This document shows, one piece after another, positions 8,756 through 15,304 of a stretch of 16,690 bases of DNA. The notes below the pieces were generated by a model, which worked only from the letters and a program-made list of their open reading frames with translations, did no database searches and had not been told where the DNA came from. Position 1 is the stretch's first letter. Every line of letters begins with the position of its first letter. Both the position numbers and the translations under genes were made by a program. Origin of the DNA: Pseudomonadota bacterium (GTDB taxonomy: Bacteria; Myxococcota; UBA9042; PHBI01); contig SXIE01000192.1 in assembly GCA_005772945.1 (NCBI GenBank), forward strand, positions 1 to 16,690, in the 5' to 3' direction.

Positions 8756-9466
8756 GTGCTTGCAGTCTATCTCGTGTGCCTCGCCGTCGGCGCCGTGTTC
8801 GTCGGCATGAGCATCTTCGCCGGTCACGACCATGGCGTGGGCGACGGCGACAGCGATCTGGCTGGGCATGACGTCGGTGGGCATGACGTCGGTGGGCATG
8901 ACGTCGGCGGGCATGAGGTCGGCGGGCATGAGGTCGGCGGCCACGACCACGGCGGGTACGCGTCACTGCCGTTTCTGAGCCTGCGCTTCTGGACCTTCGC
9001 AGCCTTCTTCTTCGGGCTCTGCGGCTTGGCGCTGCGCGAGCTCGCCGGGACGCCCGAGCCCGTCACCGCGCTCGCCTCGGCCGCCGTCGGAGCGTTCACC
9101 GGGACCGGTGCCACCTGGCTCATCCGACGCCTCAAGCGTCCGGTCGGCGCGACCGTCGCGAATGATCATTGGGTCGGCCAGGTCGGCGAGATGCTCCATC
9201 CGCTCGGCCCCGGGCAGGTCTCCAAGCTGGTCGTCCGCGCCGGTGCCCGGCCCGAGCGCGAGCTGCTCGCGGTCCTGTCGTACCCCGAGGCGGGGAGCAT
9301 CGACCGCGGCATGCGCGTCATCATCCTGGCGATGCACGACGGCAAAGCCGTGGTGCAATTGGAATCCCAGGCGCTCGGCATGCCGACCGTCGACCCCCAG
9401 GTGCCGGCGGCCCGCGAGCAACACGAGCAACACGAGTCCCACGAGAACGCGAAGGAGGACGCATGA
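8756..9466 (+). CDS. NfeD-like/YqiJ-type membrane protein with His-rich GHDVG repeats
   Basis: A 236-residue inner-membrane partner of flotillins. Membrane segments lie at residues 1-22, ~77-95 and ~103-121. They are followed by an OB-fold NfeD-type domain (~130-207; VGQVGEMLHPLGPGQVSKLV, DRGMRVIILAMHDGKAVVQL). Between the first two membrane helices lies a loop (23-68) of repeated GHDVG/GHEVG units with nine His and many Asp/Glu. Family members often carry a similarly acidic repetitive loop. The C-terminal tail is also His/Glu rich (EQHEQHESHE). The ClpP-like protease domain of long NfeD proteins is absent. GTG 8756 is the only plausible start: an in-frame TAA lies 12 nt upstream, the next Met is inside the first membrane helix, and no Shine-Dalgarno fits between. 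It ends in an ATGA overlap with the flotillin gene. Confidence 0.87.
   Translation: MLAVYLVCLAVGAVFVGMSIFAGHDHGVGDGDSDLAGHDVGGHDVGGHDVGGHEVGGHEVGGHDHGGYASLPFLSLRFWTFAAFFFGLCGLALRELAGTPEPVTALASAAVGAFTGTGATWLIRRLKRPVGATVANDHWVGQVGEMLHPLGPGQVSKLVVRAGARPERELLAVLSYPEAGSIDRGMRVIILAMHDGKAVVQLESQALGMPTVDPQVPAAREQHEQHESHENAKEDA
8864..8953 (+). repeat. Six tandem 15-bp units encoding GHDVG-type pentapeptides
   Basis: The unit GGGCATGACGTCGGT occurs at 8864, 8879 and 8894 (near identical), then as GGGCATGAGGTCGGC at 8909 and 8924, and as a diverged GGCCACGACCACGGC at 8939. The period is exactly 15 bp, so copy-number change would keep the frame. It codes the His/Asp/Glu loop of the NfeD-like protein. 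Confidence 0.92.
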
Positions 9467-10824
9467 GACTTCTTGCCGCCAGCGAACTACTGGACCCGAG
9501 CCTTTGGAAAACAGTCGGGATCTATTCAGCAATCGCCATCGCCAGCATCGCGCTGCTGATCCTCTTCATCAAGAGCTTCCTCAAGATCGGACGCCCGAAC
9601 GAGATCCTGATCTTCTCGGGCCGAAAGCACACGAACGCCGAAGGCGCGGCCGTCGGATGGCGCTACATCGCCGGTGGGCGCGCGATCCGCTGGCCGATCA
9701 TCGAGCGCGTGGACCGCATGGACATCACGACGATGCCGATCGAAATCCGCATCCGCGCGGCGTACGCCAAAGGGAATATCCCGGTGAGCGTCGACGCCGT
9801 CGCGAACGTGAAGATCACGCTCGATGAACCGAACGTCCATCATGCGATCGAGCGCTTTCTGGGCCGCTCACAGGACGAGATCCAGAAGGTCGCCAAGGAG
9901 ACCCTCGAGGGCACGCTGCGCGGCGTCATCGCGCAGCTGACGCCCGAGGAGATCAATCACGACCGCCAGAAGCTCTCCGAGGTCATGCGCCAGGAGGTCG
10001 CCGATGACCTCGGGCGCCTCGGCCTGATGGTCGACACGTTCAAGATTCAGCACGTGACCGACGACGTGAAGTACCTCGACTCGATCAGCCGCGTGCGCAT
10101 CGCCGAGGTGCTGCGCGACGCCGAAATCGCCGAGTCGAACGCCCACCGCGAGGCCGAGGAGGCTATCGCGGGCGCGTCGATGCGGGGGCAGGTCGCGGGC
10201 GAGCAGGCGGCCTCGGCGGTCGCCGAGAGCGAGAACGAGCTGGCGCGCCAGAAGGCCGAGCTGGAGTCGCGCGCGAAGTCCGAAGAGGAGCGCACGATCG
10301 CCGCCGGGCGCGAGGCGCGCGCGACGATGGAGCAGCAGCTTCAGACCGTTCGCAAGAGCGTCGAGCAGCTGCGCCTCGAGGCCGAGCAGGTGATCCCGGC
10401 GCAGCGCGAGGCCGAGGCGGCGGCCCTCCGAGCGGCCGGCGATGCGGCGATCAAAGCCGAGACCGGCAAGGCGCAGGGGCAGGCGCTCGCGGCGCTCTAC
10501 TCTGCGTGGAAGACGGCCGGCCCGCGGGCGCGCGAGGTCTTCCTCATCCAACAGGTCGACCAGATCTTGGCGGACGTCGCGAGCGTGACGGCGAACCTCG
10601 AGATCGGCCACGTGACGCTCATCGACAGCGGCAACGGCGAGAGCCTCGCGCGCTACATCGGCTCCTTCCCGCAGGTCGTGGGCGAGATCCTCGGCCGCAT
10701 CAAGGACACTGTCGGCGTCGACGTCGCGGCGATCCTCTCGAACTCGGGCGGCAGCAACGTCGCCCCGGCGCCCGCGGCTCCGCGCGCGACGCTCCGCTCA
10801 CCCGCCGACAAGGAGACCACCTGA
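9463..10824 (+). CDS. Flotillin/SPFH-domain protein (first copy)
   Basis: A 453-residue flotillin-like protein. A short N-terminus is followed by one membrane segment (~17-38), then the SPFH/PHB domain (~43-215; GRPNEILIFSGRKH, VDRMDITTMPIEIRIRAAYA, VSVDAVANVKI). The AxAE-rich coiled coil (~225-350) is typical of flotillins, with many Glu-Ala pairs. A C-terminal region (~355-425) follows the flotillin pattern (EVFLIQQVDQILADV), then a variable Ala/Pro tail. Flotillins assemble into membrane rings and microdomains on the inner membrane, with an NfeD partner. The ATG at 9463 overlaps the NfeD stop (ATGA), and AAGGAGG lies 4 nt upstream. It is closely related along its length to the next gene (AIERFLGRSQDEI here, AVERLLGKSRDEI there), so the two are tandem paralogues. 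Confidence 0.93.
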   Translation: MRLLAASELLDPSLWKTVGIYSAIAIASIALLILFIKSFLKIGRPNEILIFSGRKHTNAEGAAVGWRYIAGGRAIRWPIIERVDRMDITTMPIEIRIRAAYAKGNIPVSVDAVANVKITLDEPNVHHAIERFLGRSQDEIQKVAKETLEGTLRGVIAQLTPEEINHDRQKLSEVMRQEVADDLGRLGLMVDTFKIQHVTDDVKYLDSISRVRIAEVLRDAEIAESNAHREAEEAIAGASMRGQVAGEQAASAVAESENELARQKAELESRAKSEEERTIAAGREARATMEQQLQTVRKSVEQLRLEAEQVIPAQREAEAAALRAAGDAAIKAETGKAQGQALAALYSAWKTAGPRAREVFLIQQVDQILADVASVTANLEIGHVTLIDSGNGESLARYIGSFPQVVGEILGRIKDTVGVDVAAILSNSGGSNVAPAPAAPRATLRSPADKETT

Positions 10825-12179
10825 TGGACGCCGGACTCGTCATCGTCCTCGTCATCGCGATCGCGGTCGCGGTGCTCCTCCTCTCGGTGAAATCCCTGGT
10901 CGTCATCTGCCAGCCGTCCGAGGTCGTCATCTTCTCGGGACCGCCCAAGCGCGAGGGCGCGCGCGTCGGCTATCGGGCGGTGCGCGGCGGCCGTGGGCTG
11001 CGCATCCCGATGTTCGAGATCGTCAGCCGCCTCGACGTCTCGAACATGTCGGTCGAGGTCGCGGTGCGCGGCGCGTACACGCGCGAGGGCGTGCCGCTCA
11101 ACGTCCAGGGCGTCGCGAACTTGAAGATCGACGGCGACGCGCCCGGGCTCGACAACGCGGTCGAGCGCCTCTTGGGAAAGAGCCGCGACGAGATCGCCAA
11201 GATGGGACGCGAGACCCTCGAAGGCAACCTGCGCGGCGTGCTCGCGCGGCTCACGCCCGAGCAGGTCAACGAGGACAAGGAGAGCTTCGCGCGCGAGCTG
11301 ATCGAGGAAGCCGAGGCGGACCTCGGGCGGCTCGGGCTCTTGCTCGACACGCTCAAGATCCAGACGGTCGCGGACGAGGTCGGCTACCTCGACTCGATCG
11401 GGCGCAAGCAGGGGGCTGTGCTCATCCGACGCTCGCGCATCGCCGAGGCCGAGCGTCAGTCCGAGGCGGTGGTCCAGTCCGCGATGAACATGCAGCGGAC
11501 GCGCGTCGCCCAGATCGCGGCCGAGACCGAGATCAACATCGCGACGGCCAATCGCCGAATCGTGAAAGCGACGAGCTCGCGGCCCGCGGTCGTGGCTCAG
11601 GAGCGCTCGGCGATCGAGTCGCAGATCGCGCGCGCCGAGGCCGAGGTGGGCGTGCAGAAGGCCCGCATCGAGCAGGTGCGCGTGCAGCTCGAGGCCGATC
11701 TCGTGGCGCCGGCGCGTGCCTATCGCCTGCAGATGGAGGCGCAGGCCCAGGCGGATACCGCCGCAATTCGCGAGTCGGGCATGGCGACCGCCGAGGGCTT
11801 GAAGCAGCTCGCCGAGCGGTGGCGCGAAGCCGGTGACAGCGCGCGAGAGATCTTCCTGCTCGAGAAGCTGCGGACGCTCGTCGGTATCATGGTCGGTACC
11901 GTCAAGAACGCGCGCGTCGACCAGATCACGTTCGTCGGCTCGGGTGGCGACGCGGGGACCCCGATGGCGGGGAAGGTCGCGAGCCTCATGGAGCAGCTGC
12001 GCGCGAGCGGCATCGACGTCCCCGAGCTGCTCAGCAGCGCGTCCGTCGGGATGAGCGCGATCGGGCAGCGGGCGCCGGTTCGGGCGTCGACCACTCCGAC
12101 GGCTCCGACCCCACCGACGGCGCCGCCGCCGACGCCCGCGGCTCCAACGCCACCGGCCCGGTCGCGCAAATCGCCGTGA
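10824..12179 (+). CDS. Flotillin/SPFH-domain protein (second copy)
   Basis: A 451-residue flotillin paralogue. One N-terminal membrane segment (~4-28, starting almost at the first residue) is followed by the SPFH domain (~30-205; QPSEVVIFSG, IVSRLDVSNMSVEVAVRGAY), a long Glu/Ala/Arg/Gln-rich coiled coil (~205-345), and the flotillin C-terminal region (EIFLLEKLRTLVGIMVGTV). The last ~35 residues are a Pro/Thr/Ala tail ending in basic residues (PPARSRKSP), absent from the first copy. The start overlaps the previous stop by one base (TGATG), with AAGGAG 8 nt upstream, so both paralogues should be made together and could form mixed oligomers. The N-terminus before the membrane helix is shorter than in the first copy. 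Confidence 0.93.
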   Translation: MDAGLVIVLVIAIAVAVLLLSVKSLVVICQPSEVVIFSGPPKREGARVGYRAVRGGRGLRIPMFEIVSRLDVSNMSVEVAVRGAYTREGVPLNVQGVANLKIDGDAPGLDNAVERLLGKSRDEIAKMGRETLEGNLRGVLARLTPEQVNEDKESFARELIEEAEADLGRLGLLLDTLKIQTVADEVGYLDSIGRKQGAVLIRRSRIAEAERQSEAVVQSAMNMQRTRVAQIAAETEINIATANRRIVKATSSRPAVVAQERSAIESQIARAEAEVGVQKARIEQVRVQLEADLVAPARAYRLQMEAQAQADTAAIRESGMATAEGLKQLAERWREAGDSAREIFLLEKLRTLVGIMVGTVKNARVDQITFVGSGGDAGTPMAGKVASLMEQLRASGIDVPELLSSASVGMSAIGQRAPVRASTTPTAPTPPTAPPPTPAAPTPPARSRKSP

Positions 12180-12238
12180 TCGGTGAGGCGCTGAGCTCGA
12201 GCGCGCGACCCCTTCCGCGCAGCACGCCATTCGCGGTT

Positions 12239-12301
12239 ACCTCCGGGGTAAACGCGTTCACCTCCGGGGTAATCGCGTTCACCTCCGGGGTAATCGCCCG
12301 G
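12239..12301. repeat. Three direct 21-bp repeats in the gap after the flotillin operon
   Basis: Units begin at 12239, 12260 and 12281 with no spacing between them. The consensus is ACCTCCGGGGTAA, then A or T, then CGCGTTC. The first two differ at one base, and the third diverges in its last four bases. The first copy is preceded by TT, giving TTACC-TCCGG-GGTAA, a short inverted repeat. The 130-bp gap (12180-12309) shows no promoter I can support. A weak GC hairpin (12201-12205 with 12216-12220) lies just after the flotillin stop. Two helical turns per unit would put protein-binding sites on the same DNA face. On the minus strand each of the last two units carries GGAGGTGA. Confidence 0.9.
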
Positions 12302-12309
12302 TCCGCACC

Positions 12310-13620
12310 ATGACGGCTCCAGACGCAAAGAAGAACTTCATCCTGACGGCGGACTTCGAGGGTCAGGAGGCCCTGCTGCGCCCGCCGAACGAGCCCGTCG
12401 TCGAGGTCGCCCTTCCGCGCCCGGGCGCCGACACTTGCGCTTCGACGCAAGTATCATCCGCACCGCTCGCCGAGAACCACGCGCCCGCGCACCGCTTCGT
12501 CCTCCAGCCGACGGCCCACCCGCAGTGGTCCGAGTTCCTGGCGCGCGCCCTCGCGCATGGACTCTCGGCGTGGCAGGCGCATGCCGCCTTTGGCCTCGCG
12601 ATGCAGGCGCTGCACGGCGCGGACGCGAGCGAGCGCGCGCAGGGCCTCTCGCAACTCGGCCCCGAGCTCGATGCCTGGCTCCGCCCGAGCACCACCCTGG
12701 TCGTGGGTCCCATCAGCATGCTCGCGCCGAGCGCGAGTCCCGTCGCGAGCCCGGCGCTCCCGGGGCTGAGCCTGTTCGCTGGGCTCGCGCTTCCGGAGAC
12801 GAGCCCGGAGCGCATCGCCTCGATCACCGCGGCGCTCACGGGGTGGGCCGCGGGGCACGCGCCCTCCTTCCGCCTGTTCGCGCCCGAGGGCGAGTCGCCG
12901 CCGCCACTCGATCTGGTTCTCGCCATCGCCACGGCGCGTGCGCGTCCCGCCGAACGGGTGCCTTTGCCAGGGTTCGCGGCGCCCGCGATCGAGGACCCCC
13001 TCGCCCTCATCGACAGCGGCGTCATGCTCCACGAGCTCCGAGCGGCCTACGCGCTGGCGGAACACGCCCCCGCGGACGCGATCGCGCGGCTGCCGGCGCT
13101 CATCCGACGTGGACCGATCCCGGCCGCGCGGATCACGCTCATGAACGCCCTGTCGGACGCCTTGCGGCGCCATCACGGCCTGCCGGCGCCCCAACCGAAC
13201 GCGCCTGGCCTCCTCGCGCAGATCACCGCGCGCCTCCAGTCCCCGCTTGCTGCCGTCACGGCCACCGCGCTGGCCGAGCTCGAGACCCTCGCGCGCGCGC
13301 CCGACCCACTCGCCTTGGGCCTCGACCTTGCGACGCGCTACCCCGATGCCCTCACGACCGCTCGCCAAGCGCTCGCCAAGGGCATGCGCGTGCCGCGCTG
13401 GGTCATCGCCAATACCGAGGGTGCCGATCGCGGACTGCTCTGCGCCACGCTCATGGGACGCCTGCCCAGCCCCGACGGACACCTCTTGCAAGCGCTCGCC
13501 GACCTGGCCCCCGCCGACCTCGGCCCCGCCCTCGCCGAGACAGCGCGCCTGTCGTGGATCGACGACGCGACTCGCCGCGCTGCGCAAGACTGGCTCGCGC
13601 GCCTCCGACGCGCGACGTGA
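12310..13620 (+). CDS. Uncharacterised Ala/Leu/Pro-rich helical protein
   Basis: A 436-residue protein I do not recognise. There is no signal peptide or clear membrane helix, so it is probably cytosolic. A less structured N-terminus (~1-60; FILTADFEGQEALL, EPVVEVALPRPG) precedes a mostly helical body. The regularly spaced Ala/Leu helices (LSAWQAHAAFGLAMQALHG, LAALAELETLAR-like stretches, LLQALADLAPADLGPALAE) suggest a HEAT-like or other alpha-solenoid scaffold. The plus frame is chosen over a 391-residue minus-strand ORF in the same place because its third positions are consistently G/C. The ATG lacks a clear Shine-Dalgarno. It sits 8 nt after the 21-bp repeats and converges on dapA 44 bp downstream. 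Confidence 0.75.
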   Translation: MTAPDAKKNFILTADFEGQEALLRPPNEPVVEVALPRPGADTCASTQVSSAPLAENHAPAHRFVLQPTAHPQWSEFLARALAHGLSAWQAHAAFGLAMQALHGADASERAQGLSQLGPELDAWLRPSTTLVVGPISMLAPSASPVASPALPGLSLFAGLALPETSPERIASITAALTGWAAGHAPSFRLFAPEGESPPPLDLVLAIATARARPAERVPLPGFAAPAIEDPLALIDSGVMLHELRAAYALAEHAPADAIARLPALIRRGPIPAARITLMNALSDALRRHHGLPAPQPNAPGLLAQITARLQSPLAAVTATALAELETLARAPDPLALGLDLATRYPDALTTARQALAKGMRVPRWVIANTEGADRGLLCATLMGRLPSPDGHLLQALADLAPADLGPALAETARLSWIDDATRRAAQDWLARLRRAT

Positions 13621-13664
13621 CGCGGCCATCGCCAGCGGGCGCGTTCGCCGATCGCCTCCGGACG

Positions 13665-14561
13665 CTAGCGCGCGCCGAGGTAGCCGCGGGTCCGCAGCTC
13701 GTCACGGAGCAGGTCGACCATCTTCGAAGTCGCGGCCACCAGCGGCAACCGCACCTCGGCGGACGCGCGCCCCAGCAACGCGAGCGCGGCCTTGGTGGGC
13801 GCCGGGCTCGGCTCGGCGAACAGCATCTGATTGAGCACGCGCAGCTCGAAATGACGGGCCCGTGCCCGCGCCCAGTCGCCTTCCCGGACGGCATCCCACA
13901 TATCGCTCATCGCGCGCGGGGCGACGTTCGAGACGACCGAGATGACCCCACGACCCCCGCACGCATAGAGCGGGAATGTGGTGCCATCGTCGCCCGAGAG
14001 CACCGCCATCGTGTGGCCGACCGCGGCGACGAGCTCGCTGCCGCGCACGAGGTTGCCGGTCGCGTCCTTGATGGCGATGATGTTCTCGAGCTCCGCGAGG
14101 CGCACGACCGTCTCGGTGAGGAGATCGCAGCCCGTCCGGGTCGGCACGGTGTAGAGCACGATCGGCAGGTGAGACGCGCGCGCCACCGCCGCGAAGTGCT
14201 GGTAGAGACCTTCCTGGCTCGGCCGGTTGTAGTACGGCGTCACGTGCAGGAGCGCGTCGGCGCCGGCGCCCTCGGAGGCGCGCGTCAACGCCAACGCCTC
14301 GGCCGTGGAATTCGCGCCGGCCCCGGCGATCACCGGCACGCGCCCGCGCGCGGCCTTGACCGTCGCGGCGATGACGGCGACGTGTTCGTCGACGTCGAGG
14401 GTCGCCGACTCGCCGGTCGTGCCGACCGACACGAGGCCGTCGACGCCTTCGTCGATCTGCCAATCGACCAGGCGCGCGAGCGTATCGAAGTCGACCTGCC
14501 CGTCGCGAAACGGCGTCACGAGCGCGGTGTAGCAGCCTTCGATGGCGATGGAGCGGGTCAT
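13665..14561 (-). CDS. dapA: 4-hydroxy-tetrahydrodipicolinate synthase
   Basis: A 298-residue cytosolic DapA, the usual length for the family. It condenses pyruvate with aspartate semialdehyde in the lysine/diaminopimelate pathway. The TIM barrel carries the full catalytic set: GTTGE with T48 and T49, the tyrosine pair of VTPYYNRPSQEG (Y110, Y111), Y137 in LYTVPTRTG, R142, and the Schiff-base lysine K165 in IIAIKDATGN. The ATG at 14561 is preceded by CAGGAGG at 6-nt spacing. The frame stays open for another 45 codons upstream, but these encode nothing like the family. The gene follows the small acidic protein gene on the same strand, but a 100-bp gap with a GC hairpin and a possible promoter separates them. 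It is probably an independent housekeeping unit. Confidence 0.96.
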   Translation of the reverse strand: MTRSIAIEGCYTALVTPFRDGQVDFDTLARLVDWQIDEGVDGLVSVGTTGESATLDVDEHVAVIAATVKAARGRVPVIAGAGANSTAEALALTRASEGAGADALLHVTPYYNRPSQEGLYQHFAAVARASHLPIVLYTVPTRTGCDLLTETVVRLAELENIIAIKDATGNLVRGSELVAAVGHTMAVLSGDDGTTFPLYACGGRGVISVVSNVAPRAMSDMWDAVREGDWARARARHFELRVLNQMLFAEPSPAPTKAALALLGRASAEVRLPLVAATSKMVDLLRDELRTRGYLGAR

Positions 14562-14582
14562 GGCGTGCCTCCTGTCGGAAGC

Positions 14583-14611
14583 CCTATCACACGCAGCCCC
14601 GCTCCCTCCAA
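14583..14611 (-). promoter_or_regulatory. Possible dapA promoter
   Basis: On the minus strand TTGGAG (14606-14611) and GATAGG (14583-14588, preceded by TGT as in an extended -10) are 17 nt apart. This would give a leader of about 15 nt containing the CAGGAGG ribosome site (14568-14574). Box matches are only moderate, and the -10 does not follow the TAnCGT form of the clearer promoters here. Confidence 0.3.
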
Positions 14612-14624
14612 TCCGTTCTCCGTT

Positions 14625-14648
14625 CGCGCGCGGCCAGGGCAGCGCGCG
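14625..14648 (-). terminator. GC hairpin after the small acidic protein gene
   Basis: CGCGCGC (14625-14631) and GCGCGCG (14642-14648) form a 7-bp G/C-only stem with a 10-nt loop, 14 nt beyond the stop of the minus-strand gene ending at 14662 and upstream of dapA. No T-tract follows. The position suggests a transcription boundary between the right-edge gene pair and dapA. Confidence 0.35.
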
Positions 14649-14661
14649 CCGCGGCCCGGTC

Positions 14662-15291
14662 TCAGGCCCCGCGCACGGCCGCCTTGAGGCGGTCACCCTC
14701 GCCGCCGCTGGGCAAGCGCTCGGCGACGGCGTCGATCACCGCGCCCGGGCGACCGGCGAACGCCGCGTAGTAGTCCGCTTCGCGCTGCGCCAGGCAAGCC
14801 GCCTCGAAGCCGGACGCGAGCACCGCCGGGTCCTCGATACGGGCCAGCGCCGACACGTACGCATCCCAGACTTGCCCTCGTGGCTCCATCATCACGAGGT
14901 TTCCGGCGAGCGCGAAGTGCCCGACCGGGTCCGCGGCGAACAGCGCGGTCAGCGTCTGGCGATCGGCCGCCGACAGGCGAGTCCGCGACCCGCCGAGGAT
15001 CCGCTCGAGCACCGCCGTTCCGGGCGATGTCCCCGCCGCGACGATCGCCACGAACCGCCCGTAGATCGCCTCCGGCGGCGTCGCGTTGGCGAAGAAGTTC
15101 TTCGCCATGTAGGCCTCGCCGTCGTCCCCGTCGCTCGCAAAGGTGGCGAACACCTCCCAAATCTCCGCGCGGACCGCGTCGTTTCCCGCGTCGAACACAT
15201 CGCTTATCTGCTCGATCCCGGACGCGTCATGCCGATAGCGCTCGCCCCCCGAGCGGGCCGCGTAGTACGCGCGTGCTGCCTCGATGTCCAT
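14662..15291 (-). CDS. Small acidic helical protein, candidate immunity or chaperone partner
   Basis: A 209-residue soluble protein I do not recognise. It has no signal peptide or membrane segment, is rich in Ala, Asp and Glu, and is predominantly helical (AARAYYAARSGGERY, AVRAEIWEVFATFASDGDD, FEAACLAQREADYYAAFAG). The ATG at 15291 has GAGAGG 7 nt upstream. It begins only 13 nt after the stop of the large proline-linker protein and is followed by a GC hairpin, so the two form a two-gene unit. A small acidic cytosolic protein directly downstream of a large protein with a variable C-terminal module is the usual layout of toxin-immunity or effector-chaperone pairs. The partner role is inferred from context alone. 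It could equally be an unrelated DUF protein. Confidence 0.7.
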   Translation of the reverse strand: MDIEAARAYYAARSGGERYRHDASGIEQISDVFDAGNDAVRAEIWEVFATFASDGDDGEAYMAKNFFANATPPEAIYGRFVAIVAAGTSPGTAVLERILGGSRTRLSAADRQTLTALFAADPVGHFALAGNLVMMEPRGQVWDAYVSALARIEDPAVLASGFEAACLAQREADYYAAFAGRPGAVIDAVAERLPSGGEGDRLKAAVRGA

Positions 15292-15304
15292 CGAACGACC
15301 TCTC

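Noticed and set aside
6885..8966. A 693-codon minus-strand frame opposite the barrel gene.
   Set aside because: Its translation is Arg/Ala/His-rich without domains, while the plus frame gives a signal peptide, strand pattern and terminal Phe.
10653..12230. A 525-codon minus-strand frame opposite the second flotillin.
   Set aside because: The plus strand encodes an unmistakable flotillin with a proper start and ribosome site; the minus frame is a codon-bias shadow.
12239..12301. CRISPR array.
   Set aside because: There are only three 21-bp units, directly abutting with no unique spacers, and no cas genes in the window.
12235..12301. The repeats as coding sequence (minus-strand ITPEVNA-like heptapeptides, or plus-strand VHLRGN-like ones).
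   Set aside because: The containing minus frame (12031-12450) spans the end of the flotillin gene and the start of the next gene, with no homology. The plus frame has no start codon before 12310.
12454..13629. A 391-codon minus-strand frame opposite the unknown 436-residue gene.
   Set aside because: The plus frame has the more regular G/C third positions and a plausible helical protein, while the minus frame is Arg/Gly/Glu low-complexity. This is less certain than the other shadows, since neither protein has a recognised family.
14562..14696. A 45-residue N-terminal extension of DapA.
   Set aside because: DapA family proteins start at the position of ATG 14561, which has CAGGAGG upstream; the extension is Arg/Pro-rich and runs into the neighbouring gene.
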